DNA of 64,000 nucleotides, taken from positions 186,001 through 250,000 of the forward strand of contig NZ_JAJIRQ010000009.1 in assembly GCF_025717605.1 (NCBI RefSeq), given 5' to 3'. The first letter of the stretch is position 1. Each line of letters starts with the position of its first letter. This stretch comes from Paucibacter sp. TC2R-5 (lineage in GTDB: Bacteria > Pseudomonadota > Gammaproteobacteria > Burkholderiales > Burkholderiaceae_C). The notes beneath the pieces are model-generated. The model worked only from the letters and a program-made list of their open reading frames with translations. It made no database searches and was not told the DNA's origin. Below, one piece after another: positions 8,308-19,552 of the stretch. The position numbers were made by a program, and so were the translations under genes.

Positions 8308-9123
8308 ATGTGCCAATTGTTCGCGCTCAATAGCAACACGCCCAGCGACGTGACTTTTTCTTTCACCGGCTTCTCGGCCCGCGGCGGCGCGACCGGCGAG
8401 CATGTCGACGGCTGGGGCATGGCCTTTCATGATGAGCGCGGCTGCCAGGTCTTTATCGATGAGAAGCCGGCCAGTCAATCGCCGCTGGCGGAGTTTCTGC
8501 GCCGCCATCCGATCAAGGCCAACTCGGTGTTGGCCCATATCCGCAAGGCCACACGCGGTGCGGTGCAGTTGTCCAACTGCCACCCGTTTCAGCGCCAATG
8601 GCGCGGCCGGCATTGGGCGTTTTGCCACAACGGCACGCTGGAGAACTTTGCGCCGGCGCTTGAATCGGGTTTTCAGCCGGTCGGCAGCACCGACAGCGAG
8701 GCCGCTTTTTGCTGGCTCTTGCAGCAGTTGGAGCAGCGGTTTGTGGACGTAGATGCGGCGCCGAGCTGGGCCGAGTTGGCGCCGGTGCTGGCCGAGCTGA
8801 GCGCCGAGTTGGCCAGTTATGGCAGCTTTAATATCGTGCTCAGCGACGGCGAGGCCGTCTACACCCATTGCAGCACGCGCCTGCACTGGCTCAGCCGCAG
8901 CCACCCCTTCGCCCAAGCCCGCTTGATCGATACGGAGCTGAGCCTGGATCTGAGCCGGGCTAACGGCCCGAATGACCGCATGGTGCTGGTGGCGACCGAG
9001 CCGCTGACCCATGATGAGCCCTGGCAAGCGATGGCGGCGGGCGAGTTTTTTGTCTTCGTGCAGGGCCAGCCGGTCTGGCGAGCTCAGACACAAGTACAGG
9101 CGCCGCTGCTCGCGGCGGCCTGA
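8308..9123 (+). CDS. Class II glutamine amidotransferase (YafJ type)
   Basis: A 271-residue stand-alone glutaminase domain of the N-terminal nucleophile type. Cys2 of MCQLFALNS becomes the N-terminal nucleophile once Met is removed. Motifs seen: GEHVDGWGMAF, SVLAHIRKATRGAVQ, NCHPFQR and FCHNGTLENF. The length matches YafJ-like proteins, which lack a synthase domain; their physiological acceptor is not well defined. Single gene with the repeated upstream element at 8217-8288; convergent with the hydroxylase gene ending at 9135. Confidence 0.92.
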   Translation: MCQLFALNSNTPSDVTFSFTGFSARGGATGEHVDGWGMAFHDERGCQVFIDEKPASQSPLAEFLRRHPIKANSVLAHIRKATRGAVQLSNCHPFQRQWRGRHWAFCHNGTLENFAPALESGFQPVGSTDSEAAFCWLLQQLEQRFVDVDAAPSWAELAPVLAELSAELASYGSFNIVLSDGEAVYTHCSTRLHWLSRSHPFAQARLIDTELSLDLSRANGPNDRMVLVATEPLTHDEPWQAMAAGEFFVFVQGQPVWRAQTQVQAPLLAAA

Positions 9124-9134
9124 ACCTCAAACCA

Positions 9135-11405
9135 TCAGATCCAACTCAGATCTACCCTTGCCAGCGGCCATTGCCGCACTCGTTTGCCGGTGGCGGCAAA
9201 GATGGCGTTGCAGACGGCCGGCGCCAGCGGCGGCAGCGCCGGCTCGCCCAGGCCGGTGACCGGCTGCTGGCTGCGCAGGAAGTGCACCTCGATCTTGGGC
9301 GGTGCATCGCCTATGCGTATCAGCGGATAGTCGCCGAAATTGCTCTGCACAATGCGGCCGCGCTGGATGTCCAGTTCGGCATGCATCAAGGTGCCCAGAC
9401 CGTCGATCACCGAGCCTTCGACCTGGTTCTCGGCACCGCTCAAATTGACGATTTGGCTGCCGATGTCGGAAACCACCACCACCCGGTCGACCTTGAGCGC
9501 GCCAGCCTTGGAGACCGTCACTTCGGCCACCTCGGCGATATAGCCCCGGTGGCTGAAGTGAAAGGCGATGCCGGCGCCCTGGCCGCGTAGGAACTTCTTC
9601 TGCCCCCATTGCGCCTTGGCCGCGACTTCCTTGAGCACCGCGCGCATGCGGCCCACGTCATAGGGCGCGGCGCGCTCACCGCTGCCGGGTACCAGATCGC
9701 GCTGACCCAGCAACTCCAAGCGGAAATCCAGCGGGTCGCGCCCGGCCGCATGGGCCAGCTCGTCGATGAAGCTGTGGAAGACCCAGGCAAACACATTGCT
9801 GCCGGGCGCGCGCCAAGGCCCCATAGGCACGCCGCATTCGATCGGCGTCTGCTCCAGCAGATAGTTAGGCGCCCACCGGCCGGGGAACTCATCGCCCGAG
9901 AGGCTGGCGCCGCTGCCGGGCTGCAAGACCGATTTGCCGTCGCGCTCGACCCGGTTCGCAAAGGTGACGAAATGGTTGTGCCAGGCGGTGAGCTTGCCGG
10001 CCGCATCGACGCCGCCCCGCAGAAAGTGAAAGCCACCGGCGCGGAAATGATCGTGCTGCAAATCATCCTCGCGCGACCAGGTCAGCTTGACCGGCGCCTT
10101 GACACGCTGTGCGATCGCCGCCGCCTCGACCACGTAATCGGCACTCAGGCGCCGCCCGAAGCCGCCGCCGCTGCGGGTGATGTGCAGGCTGATTTTCTCC
10201 TTGGGCAGGCCCAGGGTGCTGGCGACCAGGTTCTGGCCGGCGGCCGGGTTCTGCGTCGGCGCCCAAAGCTCCAGGCTGCCGTCGGGCTTGAACCAGGCCG
10301 TGCAGTTTTGCGGCTCAATGCTGGCGTGCGAGACAAAGGGGTAGCTGTAGGCTGCCTCCACCACCTTGGCCGAACTAGCCAAGGCGGCATTCACGTCGCC
10401 GTCCTTGCGCTGTACTTGCGCGCCAGGCTGCTTGGACAGCGCCTGCGCCTGCTGCACAAAGCCGTCCCAGCTTTCATTGGCAACCTTGCCTTCGTCCCAT
10501 TGGACCTTCAGCTGCTTGCGCGCGCTGAAGGCCGCCCAGGTGGAATCGGCGACGATGGCAACACCCGGCAACAGGCCGCGCAGGTCAGCGGTGCCGGCGA
10601 TCACGAACGCATCGCGCACGCCAGGCAAGGCCTTGATCGCGTCCAGATTGGCGCTGACGACCTTGCCACCGAAGGCCGGCGACTTGGCATAGACGGCATA
10701 GAGCATGCCGGGCAGTTTGATGTCGATGCCAAACAGCGGCTTGCCGGTGACGACGGCCAGGTTGTCCACGCCGCCGATGCGCCGGCCGAGCAATTGGTAG
10801 TCCTTGGGGTCTTTGAGTTTGACGGTGGTCGGGTCCGGCAGCGGCAGCGTGGCCGCTTTGGCGACCAGCTGTGCGTAGCTGAGGCGGCGTTTGCTGGGGC
10901 TGTGCAGCACGGCCGAGTTCTCGGCCCTGCATTCCGAGGCCGGCACGCCCCAGGTCTGCGCAGCAGCCTCGATCAGCAGCATGCGCGCGGTGGCACCCAG
11001 CAGCAGGAAGTTGTTGTAATTGTTCGGCGTCGAGGTCGAGCCCCCCGCGCTCTGGTTGCCGAAGATGGGATCGAGGTCGCCCTGAATGACCCGCACATCC
11101 TGCCAATTGACCGACAACTCCTCGGCCAGCACCATGGGCAGCGAGGTCTTGATGCCTTGGCCGATCTCCGGCTGCTTGGAGATCAGCGTCACCACGCCTT
11201 GTAGCGAGATGCTGATGAAGGCATTGGGCTGGAAGTTCACTGCCGTGCCGGCTGCGTCCAGCGCAGCGGGCTTGCCGACCTGATCGGCCGCGCCGCTGGG
11301 GACGATGTGCAGGCCTAAGAGCAGGCCACCGCCGCCGACTGCGCTGCGACGCAGGAAGTTTCTGCGATCCGCTTGGCGTGGAGTCAGGTTTTGGCGATTC
11401 ATCAT
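9135..11405 (-). CDS. Molybdenum hydroxylase large subunit (isoquinoline 1-oxidoreductase beta type), Tat-exported
   Basis: Molybdopterin-binding catalytic subunit of the xanthine dehydrogenase family, about 756 residues. Members hydroxylate N-heterocycles or oxidise aldehydes. The start overlaps the stop of the iron-sulfur subunit gene (ATGA, tandem ATGs at 11405 and 11402) with AAGAAGG upstream. A twin-arginine signal is present ([14 protein letters not shown]), so the enzyme is probably periplasmic. Family features include [43 protein letters not shown] and [14 protein letters not shown]. It is the last gene of the minus-strand run and lies directly downstream of the 2Fe-2S subunit. The substrate cannot be predicted; the IorB-type label is by architecture. 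Confidence 0.9.
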   Translation of the reverse strand: MMNRQNLTPRQADRRNFLRRSAVGGGGLLLGLHIVPSGAADQVGKPAALDAAGTAVNFQPNAFISISLQGVVTLISKQPEIGQGIKTSLPMVLAEELSVNWQDVRVIQGDLDPIFGNQSAGGSTSTPNNYNNFLLLGATARMLLIEAAAQTWGVPASECRAENSAVLHSPSKRRLSYAQLVAKAATLPLPDPTTVKLKDPKDYQLLGRRIGGVDNLAVVTGKPLFGIDIKLPGMLYAVYAKSPAFGGKVVSANLDAIKALPGVRDAFVIAGTADLRGLLPGVAIVADSTWAAFSARKQLKVQWDEGKVANESWDGFVQQAQALSKQPGAQVQRKDGDVNAALASSAKVVEAAYSYPFVSHASIEPQNCTAWFKPDGSLELWAPTQNPAAGQNLVASTLGLPKEKISLHITRSGGGFGRRLSADYVVEAAAIAQRVKAPVKLTWSREDDLQHDHFRAGGFHFLRGGVDAAGKLTAWHNHFVTFANRVERDGKSVLQPGSGASLSGDEFPGRWAPNYLLEQTPIECGVPMGPWRAPGSNVFAWVFHSFIDELAHAAGRDPLDFRLELLGQRDLVPGSGERAAPYDVGRMRAVLKEVAAKAQWGQKKFLRGQGAGIAFHFSHRGYIAEVAEVTVSKAGALKVDRVVVVSDIGSQIVNLSGAENQVEGSVIDGLGTLMHAELDIQRGRIVQSNFGDYPLIRIGDAPPKIEVHFLRSQQPVTGLGEPALPPLAPAVCNAIFAATGKRVRQWPLARVDLSWI

Positions 11406-11893
11406 GCTTTCACCTTCTTGGCAGTGGCTGGCTTGGCCTTGATTTCGGCCGCGCGGTGGATGCCGGCGCGTATGCGCAGATAGGTGGCGCAGCGGCACAG
11501 ATTGCCCGACATCGCGCCGTCGATATCGGCATCCGTGGGCTTGGGGTTTTCTTTCAGCAGCGCCACCGCCGTCATGATCTGACCGGCCTGGCAATAACCG
11601 CATTGCGGCACATCCAGCTCTTGCCAGGCTTGTTGCAGCGGGTGAGCGCCCTTGGGGTCCAAACCCTCAATCGTGGTGACCTGCTTGCGCCCGACGGTGG
11701 ACACCGGCGTCATGCATGAGCGCGTCGGCACGCCATTGATGTGCACGGTGCAAGCGCCGCAGGCCCCGATGCCGCAGCCGTACTTTGAGCCGGTCAAGTC
11801 CAAGTTGTCACGCAGCACCCAGAGCAAGGGCGTGTCGGCGGCGACGTCCACTTTGCTGGGCTGGCCGTTGATCTGGAGGGTGTATTGAGGCAT
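11402..11893 (-). CDS. Molybdenum hydroxylase 2Fe-2S subunit (IorA type)
   Basis: Small electron-transfer subunit, 163 residues, of the two-subunit IorAB-type hydroxylases. The plant-type ferredoxin cluster ligands are visible in [20 protein letters not shown]. The second cluster, in the helical domain, is seen as [13 protein letters not shown] and [11 protein letters not shown]. The C-terminus is a short Lys/Ala-rich tail. Its stop overlaps the start of the large-subunit gene, a sign of translational coupling. It starts 31 bp downstream of the outer membrane efflux gene, so the pair may be co-transcribed with the RND pump. Confidence 0.93.
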   Translation of the reverse strand: MPQYTLQINGQPSKVDVAADTPLLWVLRDNLDLTGSKYGCGIGACGACTVHINGVPTRSCMTPVSTVGRKQVTTIEGLDPKGAHPLQQAWQELDVPQCGYCQAGQIMTAVALLKENPKPTDADIDGAMSGNLCRCATYLRIRAGIHRAAEIKAKPATAKKVKA

Positions 11894-11923
11894 TGTGGAG
11901 GTCTCCGGGCTAAGGGTGTGGTT

Positions 11924-13321
11924 TTACCAGCTTCCAGCAATATTCTTCAGCAACTGGTTGCTGGCCGTCAGTTGCCGGCTTTGCAGGTCGAGCAGATTGC
12001 GCTCGCTATTGAGCGCGGCGGTTTGCGCCACGACGACATTGAGGAAGCTGACCGTGCCGACGCGGTATTGCTCTTGCGTAATGTCCAAATTGCGCAGCGC
12101 CGCGCTGAGCGCCTCGGCCTGCAGCCCCGCCTGGGCCTGTAGCTGGCGGCTCAGGAACAGGTTGTCTTCGACTTCCTGAAAAGCCTGCAACACCAGTTGG
12201 CGGTAGACGGCGCCGGCCTGTTCGGCCTGCGCTATCGCCTGTGCATGGACGGCGTCGCGGGCGCCGCCGTCCAAGATCTTTTGTGCCAAGGCCGGGCCCA
12301 GCGACCACAGCAGCGTCGGCGCATTGAACAGGTCGTGCAAACCAGGGCCACGCAAGCCCGCGCCGGCCGTGATGCTGACGCTGGGGAAGAAGGCCAGCGC
12401 GGCCTCGCCGACCTGGGCTTGCGCGGCGGCGACGCGGCGTTCGGCGGCGTTGATATCGGGGCGGCGCTGCAGGAGCGTCGAGGGCAAGAGCTCGGGCGTG
12501 CTGGGCGGCAGCGGCAGCTTGGCGGTTTGCTTGAGGCTCAGCTGCGCCGGCGCTTGGCCCAAGAGCACGGCGATGGCATGTTCGGCCAGCGCGCGCTGGT
12601 TGTTGGTGTCCAGGCTTTGCACCTGGGCGTTCTTCAGCTGGGTTTCGGCCTGCAAGACATCGGTGGCCGCTACGACGCCGGCCTGGTAGCGCGCCACCGT
12701 CATGTCCAGCGAGCGCTGAAAAGCGCTGATATTGCGTGCGATCAGTGCTTGTTGGGCCTCGGCCACGCGCAGGCTGAAATAGCTTTGCGTCAAGGTTGCC
12801 TGGGCCGACAGTCGCAGCGCCGCCAGGTCATTCTGGCTGGCCTGCAAGCGCGCCTCGCTGGCCAGGCTGGCTTGTTTGAGGCGGCCCCAGAGATCAAGCT
12901 CCCAGCTGGCGGCCAGATCGGCGCGGGCATTGGTTTGCGCGCCGTTGCCGGTGTCGGCACGGTTGACGTTGAAGCTGCCGCCCAGCTGCGGCTGCTGCGC
13001 CGCGCGCACCTGGCCCAAAACGGCGCGGGCCGCGTCGACTTGGGCCAGCGCGGCTTTGAGGTTTTCGTTGCCGATCACCAATTGGGCTTGCAGCGCGTCC
13101 AGGGTCGGGTCTTGGTACAAGCTCCACCAGGCGGCGGGGATGGCTTCGGTGTCGCTTGCGCCGCTAACTGCACCAACTGCCGGGGCACTTTGCTTGAACT
13201 GTGCTGGCTGTTGCGGTGCGGCCAGCTGGGCGCTGCGTGGCAAGCTGCAAGCACTCAGCAGCAGGCCGAGGGCGCCATACAGCGCCAGACGAGCTTGGGG
13301 AGAATTCAATAGAGAGGACAT
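11924..13321 (-). CDS. RND efflux outer membrane lipoprotein (NodT/OprM family)
   Basis: Outer membrane channel of a tripartite efflux pump, 465 residues, the usual length. An N-terminal lipoprotein signal carries the lipobox LLSACS. Two repeats of the TolC-like fold are visible, with family patterns such as WWSLYQDPTLDAL and RADLAASWELDLWGRL in the first half and LLQRRPDINAAERRVAAAQ in the second. It follows the inner membrane pump gene with 3 bp between stop and start. In the MuxABC-OpmB system of Pseudomonas the channel gene holds the same last position. Confidence 0.93.
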   Translation of the reverse strand: MSSLLNSPQARLALYGALGLLLSACSLPRSAQLAAPQQPAQFKQSAPAVGAVSGASDTEAIPAAWWSLYQDPTLDALQAQLVIGNENLKAALAQVDAARAVLGQVRAAQQPQLGGSFNVNRADTGNGAQTNARADLAASWELDLWGRLKQASLASEARLQASQNDLAALRLSAQATLTQSYFSLRVAEAQQALIARNISAFQRSLDMTVARYQAGVVAATDVLQAETQLKNAQVQSLDTNNQRALAEHAIAVLLGQAPAQLSLKQTAKLPLPPSTPELLPSTLLQRRPDINAAERRVAAAQAQVGEAALAFFPSVSITAGAGLRGPGLHDLFNAPTLLWSLGPALAQKILDGGARDAVHAQAIAQAEQAGAVYRQLVLQAFQEVEDNLFLSRQLQAQAGLQAEALSAALRNLDITQEQYRVGTVSFLNVVVAQTAALNSERNLLDLQSRQLTASNQLLKNIAGSW

Positions 13322-13324
13322 GGT

Positions 13325-16300
13325 TCAGATCGAGACAGGTAAGGCCCTTGGGTGGCCGGGTGCGCGGCGCAGCAGCCGCGCCAGCCGCAAGCGCAAGCGG
13401 TCCATGCAGAGAAAGACCACCGGCGTGGTGTAGAGCGTCAATAACTGGCTCAGTAAGAGCCCGCCCACCACCGCAATGCCCAGCGGTTGGCGCAGCTCCG
13501 AGCCCACGCCCATGCCTATGGCCAGCGGCAAGGCGCCGAACAGCGCGGCAAACGTGGTCATCAGAATCGGGCGCAAGCGCATATGCGCGGCGCGATAAAT
13601 CGCCGCCGAGGCCGGCAGTTCACGCCCCTGCTGCGCCGCAAGCTTTTGCCGCGCAATCGCGAAGTCGATCATCATGATGGCGTTCTTTTTCACGATGCCG
13701 ATCAAGAGCACCACACCAATCATCGCAATGATGGAGAACTCAAAGCCCAAGCCCATCAGCGCCAACAGTGCGCCCACGCCGGCCGAGGGCAGGGTGGACA
13801 AAATCGTGATCGGGTGCAGCAGGCTTTCGTACAACACACCGAGCAAGATGTAGATGGTGATCATCGCGGCCAAGACCAGCCAGGGCTGATTCGCCAGCGT
13901 GGCTTGAAACGCGTTGACCGTGCCGCTGTAAACGCCGCGCACCGCCACCGGCACGCCCAGCTCGGCCACCAAGTTGTCGATCGCGGCGGTGGCCTGCGAC
14001 AGCGACACGCCGGTGGCGAGATTGAAGCTCAAGGTGGTGGCCGGCGTGCCCTTGTCATGCGCGACCGACAGCGGCGCCAACGTCGGCTCTATGCGCGCCA
14101 GCGCGGCCAGCGGCACTTGCGCGCCGCCGCGCGCGGTCAGGAACAGGTTTTGCAGCGCCTCCGCACTTTGCAGATACTCGGGCGCTAACTCCATCACCAC
14201 GCGGTACTGGTTTTGCGGGTTGTAGATCACGCTGACCTGGCGCTGGCCAAAGGCATTGTTCAGCGCCGTGCTGAGATCGCGCATGCTGATGCCGTGCAGG
14301 GCCAGGGCGTCGCGGTCTATCACCAGGCTGGTTTGCAGGCCACGGTCCTGGCGGTCGCCGCTGACGTCGGTGAGCTCTTTCAACTCGCTCATGCCGCGCC
14401 GGATGCGTGGCTCCCAGGTGGCCAACTCCTTCAGCTCATCGGCTTGCAAGGTGAACTGGTATTCGGAATCGGACTGCCGCCCGCCGATGCGGATCTCGGC
14501 ACCGGCGCGCAAGAAGAGCGCCGCACCGGGCACCTTCGCCAGCTTGGGGCGCAGCCGGTCCAGCACTTCATCCACCGAGGCCTTGCGTTCCGCCAAGGGC
14601 TTGAGCGCCACAAAAACCTGCGCGCCATTGCTCTGGCCGCCGCCGGTGCTGATGGTGACATGGGCGATCGCCGGGTCGGCGCGCAAGATCTCCATGAAGG
14701 CGTCCATCTTGCCCTGCATGGCCTGGAAGGAGCTGCCCTGGTCGGCATTGATGCCGCCAATCATCCGGCCCACATCCTGCTGCGGGAAGAAGCCTTTGGG
14801 GATGATTTGGTAGAGGTAGACATTCAAGCCAATCACACCCGCCAGGGCCAGCAGCGCCACCGGCTGATGGCGCAGCGTCCAGCGCAGGCTGCGCCGGTAG
14901 CCGCGCTGCAGGCGGCGCAGAAGTCGTTGCCAGAATCCAGGCGCTTTGGGGCTGGCCGACTCGGCGCGCATCAAGCGCGCCGCCATCATCGGTGTGGCCG
15001 TCAGCGAGACCAGCATGGACACCAGAATCGCCACCGACAGCACCACCGCAAACTCGCGGAACAGCCGGCCGATATAGCCACCCATGTAAAGAATCGGGAT
15101 GAAGGCGGCAATCAGCGACAGGCTGATGGCGACCACCGTGAACCAGATCTCGAGTGCCCCGTCCAGCGCCGCCTGCAGCGGCGTCTTGCCGCGCTCCAAA
15201 TGGCGGCTGATGTTCTCCATCACCACGATGGCGTCGTCCACCACAAAGCCGGTCGCCACGGTCAAGGCCATCAACGAGAGGTTGTCCAGCGTATAGCCCA
15301 AGAGGTACATCACGGCCAAGGTGCCCGCCAGCGAGGCCGGCACCACCACGGCCGGAATCAGCGTGGCACGCAGGCTGCGCAAAAAGGCATAGACCACCAC
15401 GATCACCAGGCCGATCGAGATCAGCAGCGTGATTTGCACCTCTTTCAATGAGGCGCGAATGGTCAGCGTGCGGTCCATCATCACTTCGAGCCGCGCGCCC
15501 TCGGGCAGGCCGGCGCGCATCTGCGGCAAGAGGGCATGCAGGCCGTCCACCGTTTCCAGCACATTGGCATTCGGCGCTCTCTGGATGCGCAGGATGATGG
15601 CGCGTGCGCCGTCGGCCAGGCCGTAAGCGCGCACGTCCTGGGTCGCGTCGCTGACCTCTGCCACGTCTTGCAGGCGCACGACGGCGCCATCGCGAACCTT
15701 CAAAACCAGCGGTGCATAGTCGGCCGCCCGTGCGGCTTGGTCGTTAGCGGCAATTTGCCATTGGCGGCCGCCGCCTTCTTCTTCATTGGCATCCAACTCC
15801 TCTATATAGCCCTTGGGCCGGTTCGCATTGCTGGCCACCACCGCCTGGCGCAGTTGCTCCAGCGACAGGCCCTGGGCGCTGAGCTTGTTGGGGTCCACGG
15901 CAATACGCACGGCCGGCAGCGAGCCGCCCGCCAGGCCCACATCGCCGACGCCGCGCACCTGCGCGATGCGCTGCGCCAGCACGGTGGAGGCCACATCAAA
16001 CAACTGCTTGACGGGCACCGTATCCGAGCGCAGCGCCAGGATCATGATGGGCGGATCGGACGGGTTGACCTTGCGATAGCCCGGATTGCCCGGCAAGCCG
16101 CTGGGCAAGATGGCGCGTGCCGCATTGATGGCGGCCTGCACCTGGCGCGCGGCCGCGTCGATATTGCGGCTGAGGTCGAACTGCAGCGTCACCCGCGCGC
16201 TGCCTTGGGACGAGGTGGACGTCATCTCGGTGATGCCGGCAATGCTGCCCAAGGCGCGCTCCAGCGGCGTGGCCACGGTGGCCGCCATGGTCTCGGCGCT

Positions 16301-16462
16301 GGCGCCGGGTAGGTTGGCGGAGACCGAGATGGTGGGTGAGTCAACCTCGGGCAAGGAGGCCACCGGCAGCAGCAGATAGGCCAAGCCGCCCAAGAGCAGC
16401 AGGCCCAAGGTCAGCAGCGTCGTGGCGACCGGCCGCTTGATGAAGGGCGCCGAAAAATTCAT
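13325..16462 (-). CDS. mdtC: RND multidrug efflux permease, MdtC/MuxC-like
   Basis: Inner membrane proton-driven pump subunit of the HAE1 family, 1045 residues, with 12 expected membrane segments in two repeated halves. The first segment starts at [20 protein letters not shown]. The proton-relay Asp pair in TM4 is in [17 protein letters not shown]. The start overlaps the stop of the preceding pump gene by four bases (ATGA). Two different RND permeases in one operon is the hallmark of MdtBC/MuxBC systems, which work as a heterotrimer; the assignment to MdtC rests on gene order. Confidence 0.93.
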   Translation of the reverse strand: MNFSAPFIKRPVATTLLTLGLLLLGGLAYLLLPVASLPEVDSPTISVSANLPGASAETMAATVATPLERALGSIAGITEMTSTSSQGSARVTLQFDLSRNIDAAARQVQAAINAARAILPSGLPGNPGYRKVNPSDPPIMILALRSDTVPVKQLFDVASTVLAQRIAQVRGVGDVGLAGGSLPAVRIAVDPNKLSAQGLSLEQLRQAVVASNANRPKGYIEELDANEEEGGGRQWQIAANDQAARAADYAPLVLKVRDGAVVRLQDVAEVSDATQDVRAYGLADGARAIILRIQRAPNANVLETVDGLHALLPQMRAGLPEGARLEVMMDRTLTIRASLKEVQITLLISIGLVIVVVYAFLRSLRATLIPAVVVPASLAGTLAVMYLLGYTLDNLSLMALTVATGFVVDDAIVVMENISRHLERGKTPLQAALDGALEIWFTVVAISLSLIAAFIPILYMGGYIGRLFREFAVVLSVAILVSMLVSLTATPMMAARLMRAESASPKAPGFWQRLLRRLQRGYRRSLRWTLRHQPVALLALAGVIGLNVYLYQIIPKGFFPQQDVGRMIGGINADQGSSFQAMQGKMDAFMEILRADPAIAHVTISTGGGQSNGAQVFVALKPLAERKASVDEVLDRLRPKLAKVPGAALFLRAGAEIRIGGRQSDSEYQFTLQADELKELATWEPRIRRGMSELKELTDVSGDRQDRGLQTSLVIDRDALALHGISMRDLSTALNNAFGQRQVSVIYNPQNQYRVVMELAPEYLQSAEALQNLFLTARGGAQVPLAALARIEPTLAPLSVAHDKGTPATTLSFNLATGVSLSQATAAIDNLVAELGVPVAVRGVYSGTVNAFQATLANQPWLVLAAMITIYILLGVLYESLLHPITILSTLPSAGVGALLALMGLGFEFSIIAMIGVVLLIGIVKKNAIMMIDFAIARQKLAAQQGRELPASAAIYRAAHMRLRPILMTTFAALFGALPLAIGMGVGSELRQPLGIAVVGGLLLSQLLTLYTTPVVFLCMDRLRLRLARLLRRAPGHPRALPVSI

Positions 16463-19400
16463 GCCACCGCCTCGCTGACTCGGCCGCGACCGAAGCGCTT
16501 GGTCAGCGCATCAAACTGCAGGTAAATCACCGGCGTGGTGAACAAGGTCAAGAGCTGGCTGACGATCAGGCCGCCCACCATGGTGACACCCAGCGGATGA
16601 CGCAGCTCGGCACCGACCCCGCTGCCCAGCATCATCGGCAGGGCGCCCAAGAGTGCTGCCATGGTGGTCATCAAGATCGGCCTGAAGCGCAAAAGGCAGG
16701 CCTGGTAGATCGCCTCGCGCGGCGACAGCGTGCCGTCGCGCTGCGCTTCGATCGCAAAGTCGATCATCATGATGGCGTTCTTCTTCACGATGCCGATCAA
16801 AAGCACGATGCCGATCACCGCGATCAGCCCCAGCTCCAGATTCGCCACCTTGAGCGCCAAGAGCGCTCCGACGCCGGCCGAGGGCAGGGTGGACAGAATC
16901 GTCAGCGGGTGAATGAAGCTCTCATACAGCACGCCCAAGACGATGTACATGGTCACCACCGCTGCCAGGATCAACCACAGGGTGTTGCCCAGCGAAGCCT
17001 CGAAAGCCAGCGCTGCGCCCTGAAATTTGCTCTGCACGGTGGCCGGCAGGGCCAGCGCCGCTTGCTCCGCGCGGATCGCGTCGACGGCGTCGCCCAGCGC
17101 CACGCCGGGCGCCAGATTGAAACTCAGCGTCGCGGCCGGGAACTGCGCCAAGCGGTTCAAGGCCAAGGCGGTCGGCCGCTCGCTCAAACGCGCCACCGAA
17201 CTCAGCGGCAGCAGCGCGCCGCCGGTTGCCGGCACATAGAGGCCATCCAGGCTGAAGGCGCTGCTTCGCAGGGCCGGATCGGTCTCCAGCACCACGCGGT
17301 ACTGCGCCGACTGGGTGTAGATGGTGGACACCAGGCGCTGGCCATAGGCGTTGTAGAGCGCCGCGTCGATGGCGGCGACGCTGACGCCCAGGCGGCCCGC
17401 CGCGTCGCGGTCGATCTCGACAAAGGCTTGCAAGCCGTTTTGCTGCAGATCGCTGGATACATCGCGCAGCTGCGGCAGCTGGCGCAGGCGCTCCAGCAGG
17501 CGTGCATTGGCGCTGGCCAACTCGGCCAAGTCAGGTGAGCTCAGGCTGAGCTGGAACTGGGTCTTGGCAATGCGATCCTCGATGCTGAGGTCTTGCACCG
17601 GCTGCATATAGAGCGCAATGCCGGGCAGTTCGCGGCTGGCCGCTTGCAGCCGCGCCATCACCTCCGTCACCCCCGCCTCGCGCTGCTCATGCGGTTTGAG
17701 GCTGATCAGCAGGCGGCCGCTATTGAGCGTGGCATTGCTGCCGTCCACGCCGATGAAGGAGGCCACCGACTCCACCGCCGGGTCAGCCAGCACCAGGGCT
17801 GCCAGCCGCTGCTGTTGAGCTGCCATGGCCGGGTAGGAGATGCTGGGCGCCGCCTCGGTGATGGCCTGGATGGCGCCGGTGTCTTGCTGTGGGAAAAAGC
17901 CTTTAGGCACCCAGAAGTACAGCGCCACCGTGGCGGCCAGCGTCAGGCCGAAGCCGGCCAGGGTCAGGCGCTGATAGGCCAGGGTCTTGGTCAACGCACG
18001 GCCATAGAGTGCGATCAGCGCGTCAAAGCCCCGGCCCACGGCCAGGAAGATTCGGCCATGCTTCACATCATGTTCTGGCTTGAGCAGGCGTGCGCTCATC
18101 ATCGGCGTTAGCGTCAGCGAGACCAGGGCCGAGATCAGGATCGCCACCGCCATGGTGATGGCGAATTCGTGGAACAGCCGGCCGACCACATCGCCCATGA
18201 AGAGCAGTGGGATCAGCACCGCGATCAGCGAGAAGGTCAGCGAGATGATGGTGAAGCCGATCTCGCGGCTGCCTTTGAAGGCGGCGGCCAAGGGGCTTTC
18301 GCCGGCCTCAACATGGCGGGCAATGTTCTCGACCATCACGATGGCGTCGTCCACGACAAAGCCGGTTGAGATGGTCAGCGCCATCAAGGTCAGGTTGTTG
18401 AGCGAGAAGCCCAGCAGATACATCACGCCCAGCGTGCCGACCAGGGACAGCGGCACCGCCACCGCCGGAATCAGCGTGGCTGAGGCGTTACGCAGGAATA
18501 GAAAGATCACCATCACCACCAGCGCGATGGCCAAGAACAACTCGTGTTGCACCGAGGCGACCGAGGCGCGCACGGTCACGGTGCGGTCGCTCAGCACCGC
18601 CACATCGACCGATGCCGGCAGCGTGCTCTTGAGTACCGGCAGCAAGGCCTTCACGCGGTCCACGGTCTCGATCACATTGGCGCCGGGCTGGCGTTGCACA
18701 TTGAGGATCACGCCTTGGGTGGTGTTTGCCCAGGCGCCGAGGCGAACGTTCTCGGCGTCGTCCACTAACTTGGCGACATCGCGCAGCCGCACCGGATTGC
18801 CGTTCTTATAGGCCAGGATCAGATTGGCATAGTCCGCCGTGCTGCGCAGCTGGTCATTGGCGTCGATGGTCGAGGCACGCGCGACGCCGTCGAAACTGCC
18901 TTTGGGCTGGTTGACATTGGCGCTATTGATCAGCTGGCGCACGTCTTCGCTGCTCAGGCCCAGCGTGGCCAAAGAGCCCGGGTTGAGCTGTATGCGTACG
19001 GCAGGGCGGCGTCCACCGGCAATGCTGACCAGACCGACGCCGGGCACTTGCGAGATCTTCTGCGCCAGCCGGTTTTCCACCAGGTCATGGACCTTGATCA
19101 CCGGCAGCGAGGGCGAGGTGATGGCAATGCTGAGTACCGGCGCATCGGCCGGGTTGACCTTGTTATAGACCGGCGGCATCGGCAGATCGGCCGGCAGCAG
19201 ACTGCTGGCCGCATTGATGGCCGCCTGCACCTGCTGCTCGGCCACATCGAGCGAGACCTCCAGCGCAAAGCGCAGGGTGATGCTTGAGGCACCGCCCGAG
19301 CTGCTGGAGCTGAGCTGGGCCAGACCCGGCATCTGGCCGAACTGGCGCTCGAGCGGCGCGGTGATAGCTGAGGCCACCACGTCCGGGCTGGCCCCGGGGT

Positions 19401-19551
19401 AAAGCGTGGTGATCTGAATGGTCGGGTAGTCCACCTCGGGCAAGGCCGAGACCGGCAGCAGCCGATAAGCCAGCAGGCCGGATAGCAGCACCGCCAGCAT
19501 CAGCAAGGTGGTGGCGACCGGTCTTTCAATGAAGAGCCGTGAAGGATTCAT
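16459..19551 (-). CDS. mdtB: RND multidrug efflux permease, MdtB/MuxB-like
   Basis: First of two RND permeases, 1030 residues. The N-terminus is typical ([20 protein letters not shown]) and the TM4 Asp pair appears in [16 protein letters not shown]. The late conserved segment [18 protein letters not shown] is shared with its neighbour. It begins 1 bp downstream of the membrane fusion protein gene and its stop overlaps the next permease start, so translation is tightly coupled. By analogy to E. coli MdtABC it would help export bile-salt-like or aromatic compounds; that is inference from family only. Confidence 0.93.
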   Translation of the reverse strand: MNPSRLFIERPVATTLLMLAVLLSGLLAYRLLPVSALPEVDYPTIQITTLYPGASPDVVASAITAPLERQFGQMPGLAQLSSSSSGGASSITLRFALEVSLDVAEQQVQAAINAASSLLPADLPMPPVYNKVNPADAPVLSIAITSPSLPVIKVHDLVENRLAQKISQVPGVGLVSIAGGRRPAVRIQLNPGSLATLGLSSEDVRQLINSANVNQPKGSFDGVARASTIDANDQLRSTADYANLILAYKNGNPVRLRDVAKLVDDAENVRLGAWANTTQGVILNVQRQPGANVIETVDRVKALLPVLKSTLPASVDVAVLSDRTVTVRASVASVQHELFLAIALVVMVIFLFLRNASATLIPAVAVPLSLVGTLGVMYLLGFSLNNLTLMALTISTGFVVDDAIVMVENIARHVEAGESPLAAAFKGSREIGFTIISLTFSLIAVLIPLLFMGDVVGRLFHEFAITMAVAILISALVSLTLTPMMSARLLKPEHDVKHGRIFLAVGRGFDALIALYGRALTKTLAYQRLTLAGFGLTLAATVALYFWVPKGFFPQQDTGAIQAITEAAPSISYPAMAAQQQRLAALVLADPAVESVASFIGVDGSNATLNSGRLLISLKPHEQREAGVTEVMARLQAASRELPGIALYMQPVQDLSIEDRIAKTQFQLSLSSPDLAELASANARLLERLRQLPQLRDVSSDLQQNGLQAFVEIDRDAAGRLGVSVAAIDAALYNAYGQRLVSTIYTQSAQYRVVLETDPALRSSAFSLDGLYVPATGGALLPLSSVARLSERPTALALNRLAQFPAATLSFNLAPGVALGDAVDAIRAEQAALALPATVQSKFQGAALAFEASLGNTLWLILAAVVTMYIVLGVLYESFIHPLTILSTLPSAGVGALLALKVANLELGLIAVIGIVLLIGIVKKNAIMMIDFAIEAQRDGTLSPREAIYQACLLRFRPILMTTMAALLGALPMMLGSGVGAELRHPLGVTMVGGLIVSQLLTLFTTPVIYLQFDALTKRFGRGRVSEAVA

Positions 19552-19552
19552 T

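Noticed and set aside
9609-11204. Long open frame on the plus strand (531 codons)
   Set aside because: Antisense to the molybdenum hydroxylase subunit, with Arg/Gly/Ala-rich translation and no family resemblance.
14213-15451. Long plus-strand frame rich in His/Gln/Arg
   Set aside because: Shadow of the RND permease gene; composition reflects reverse reading of hydrophobic codons.
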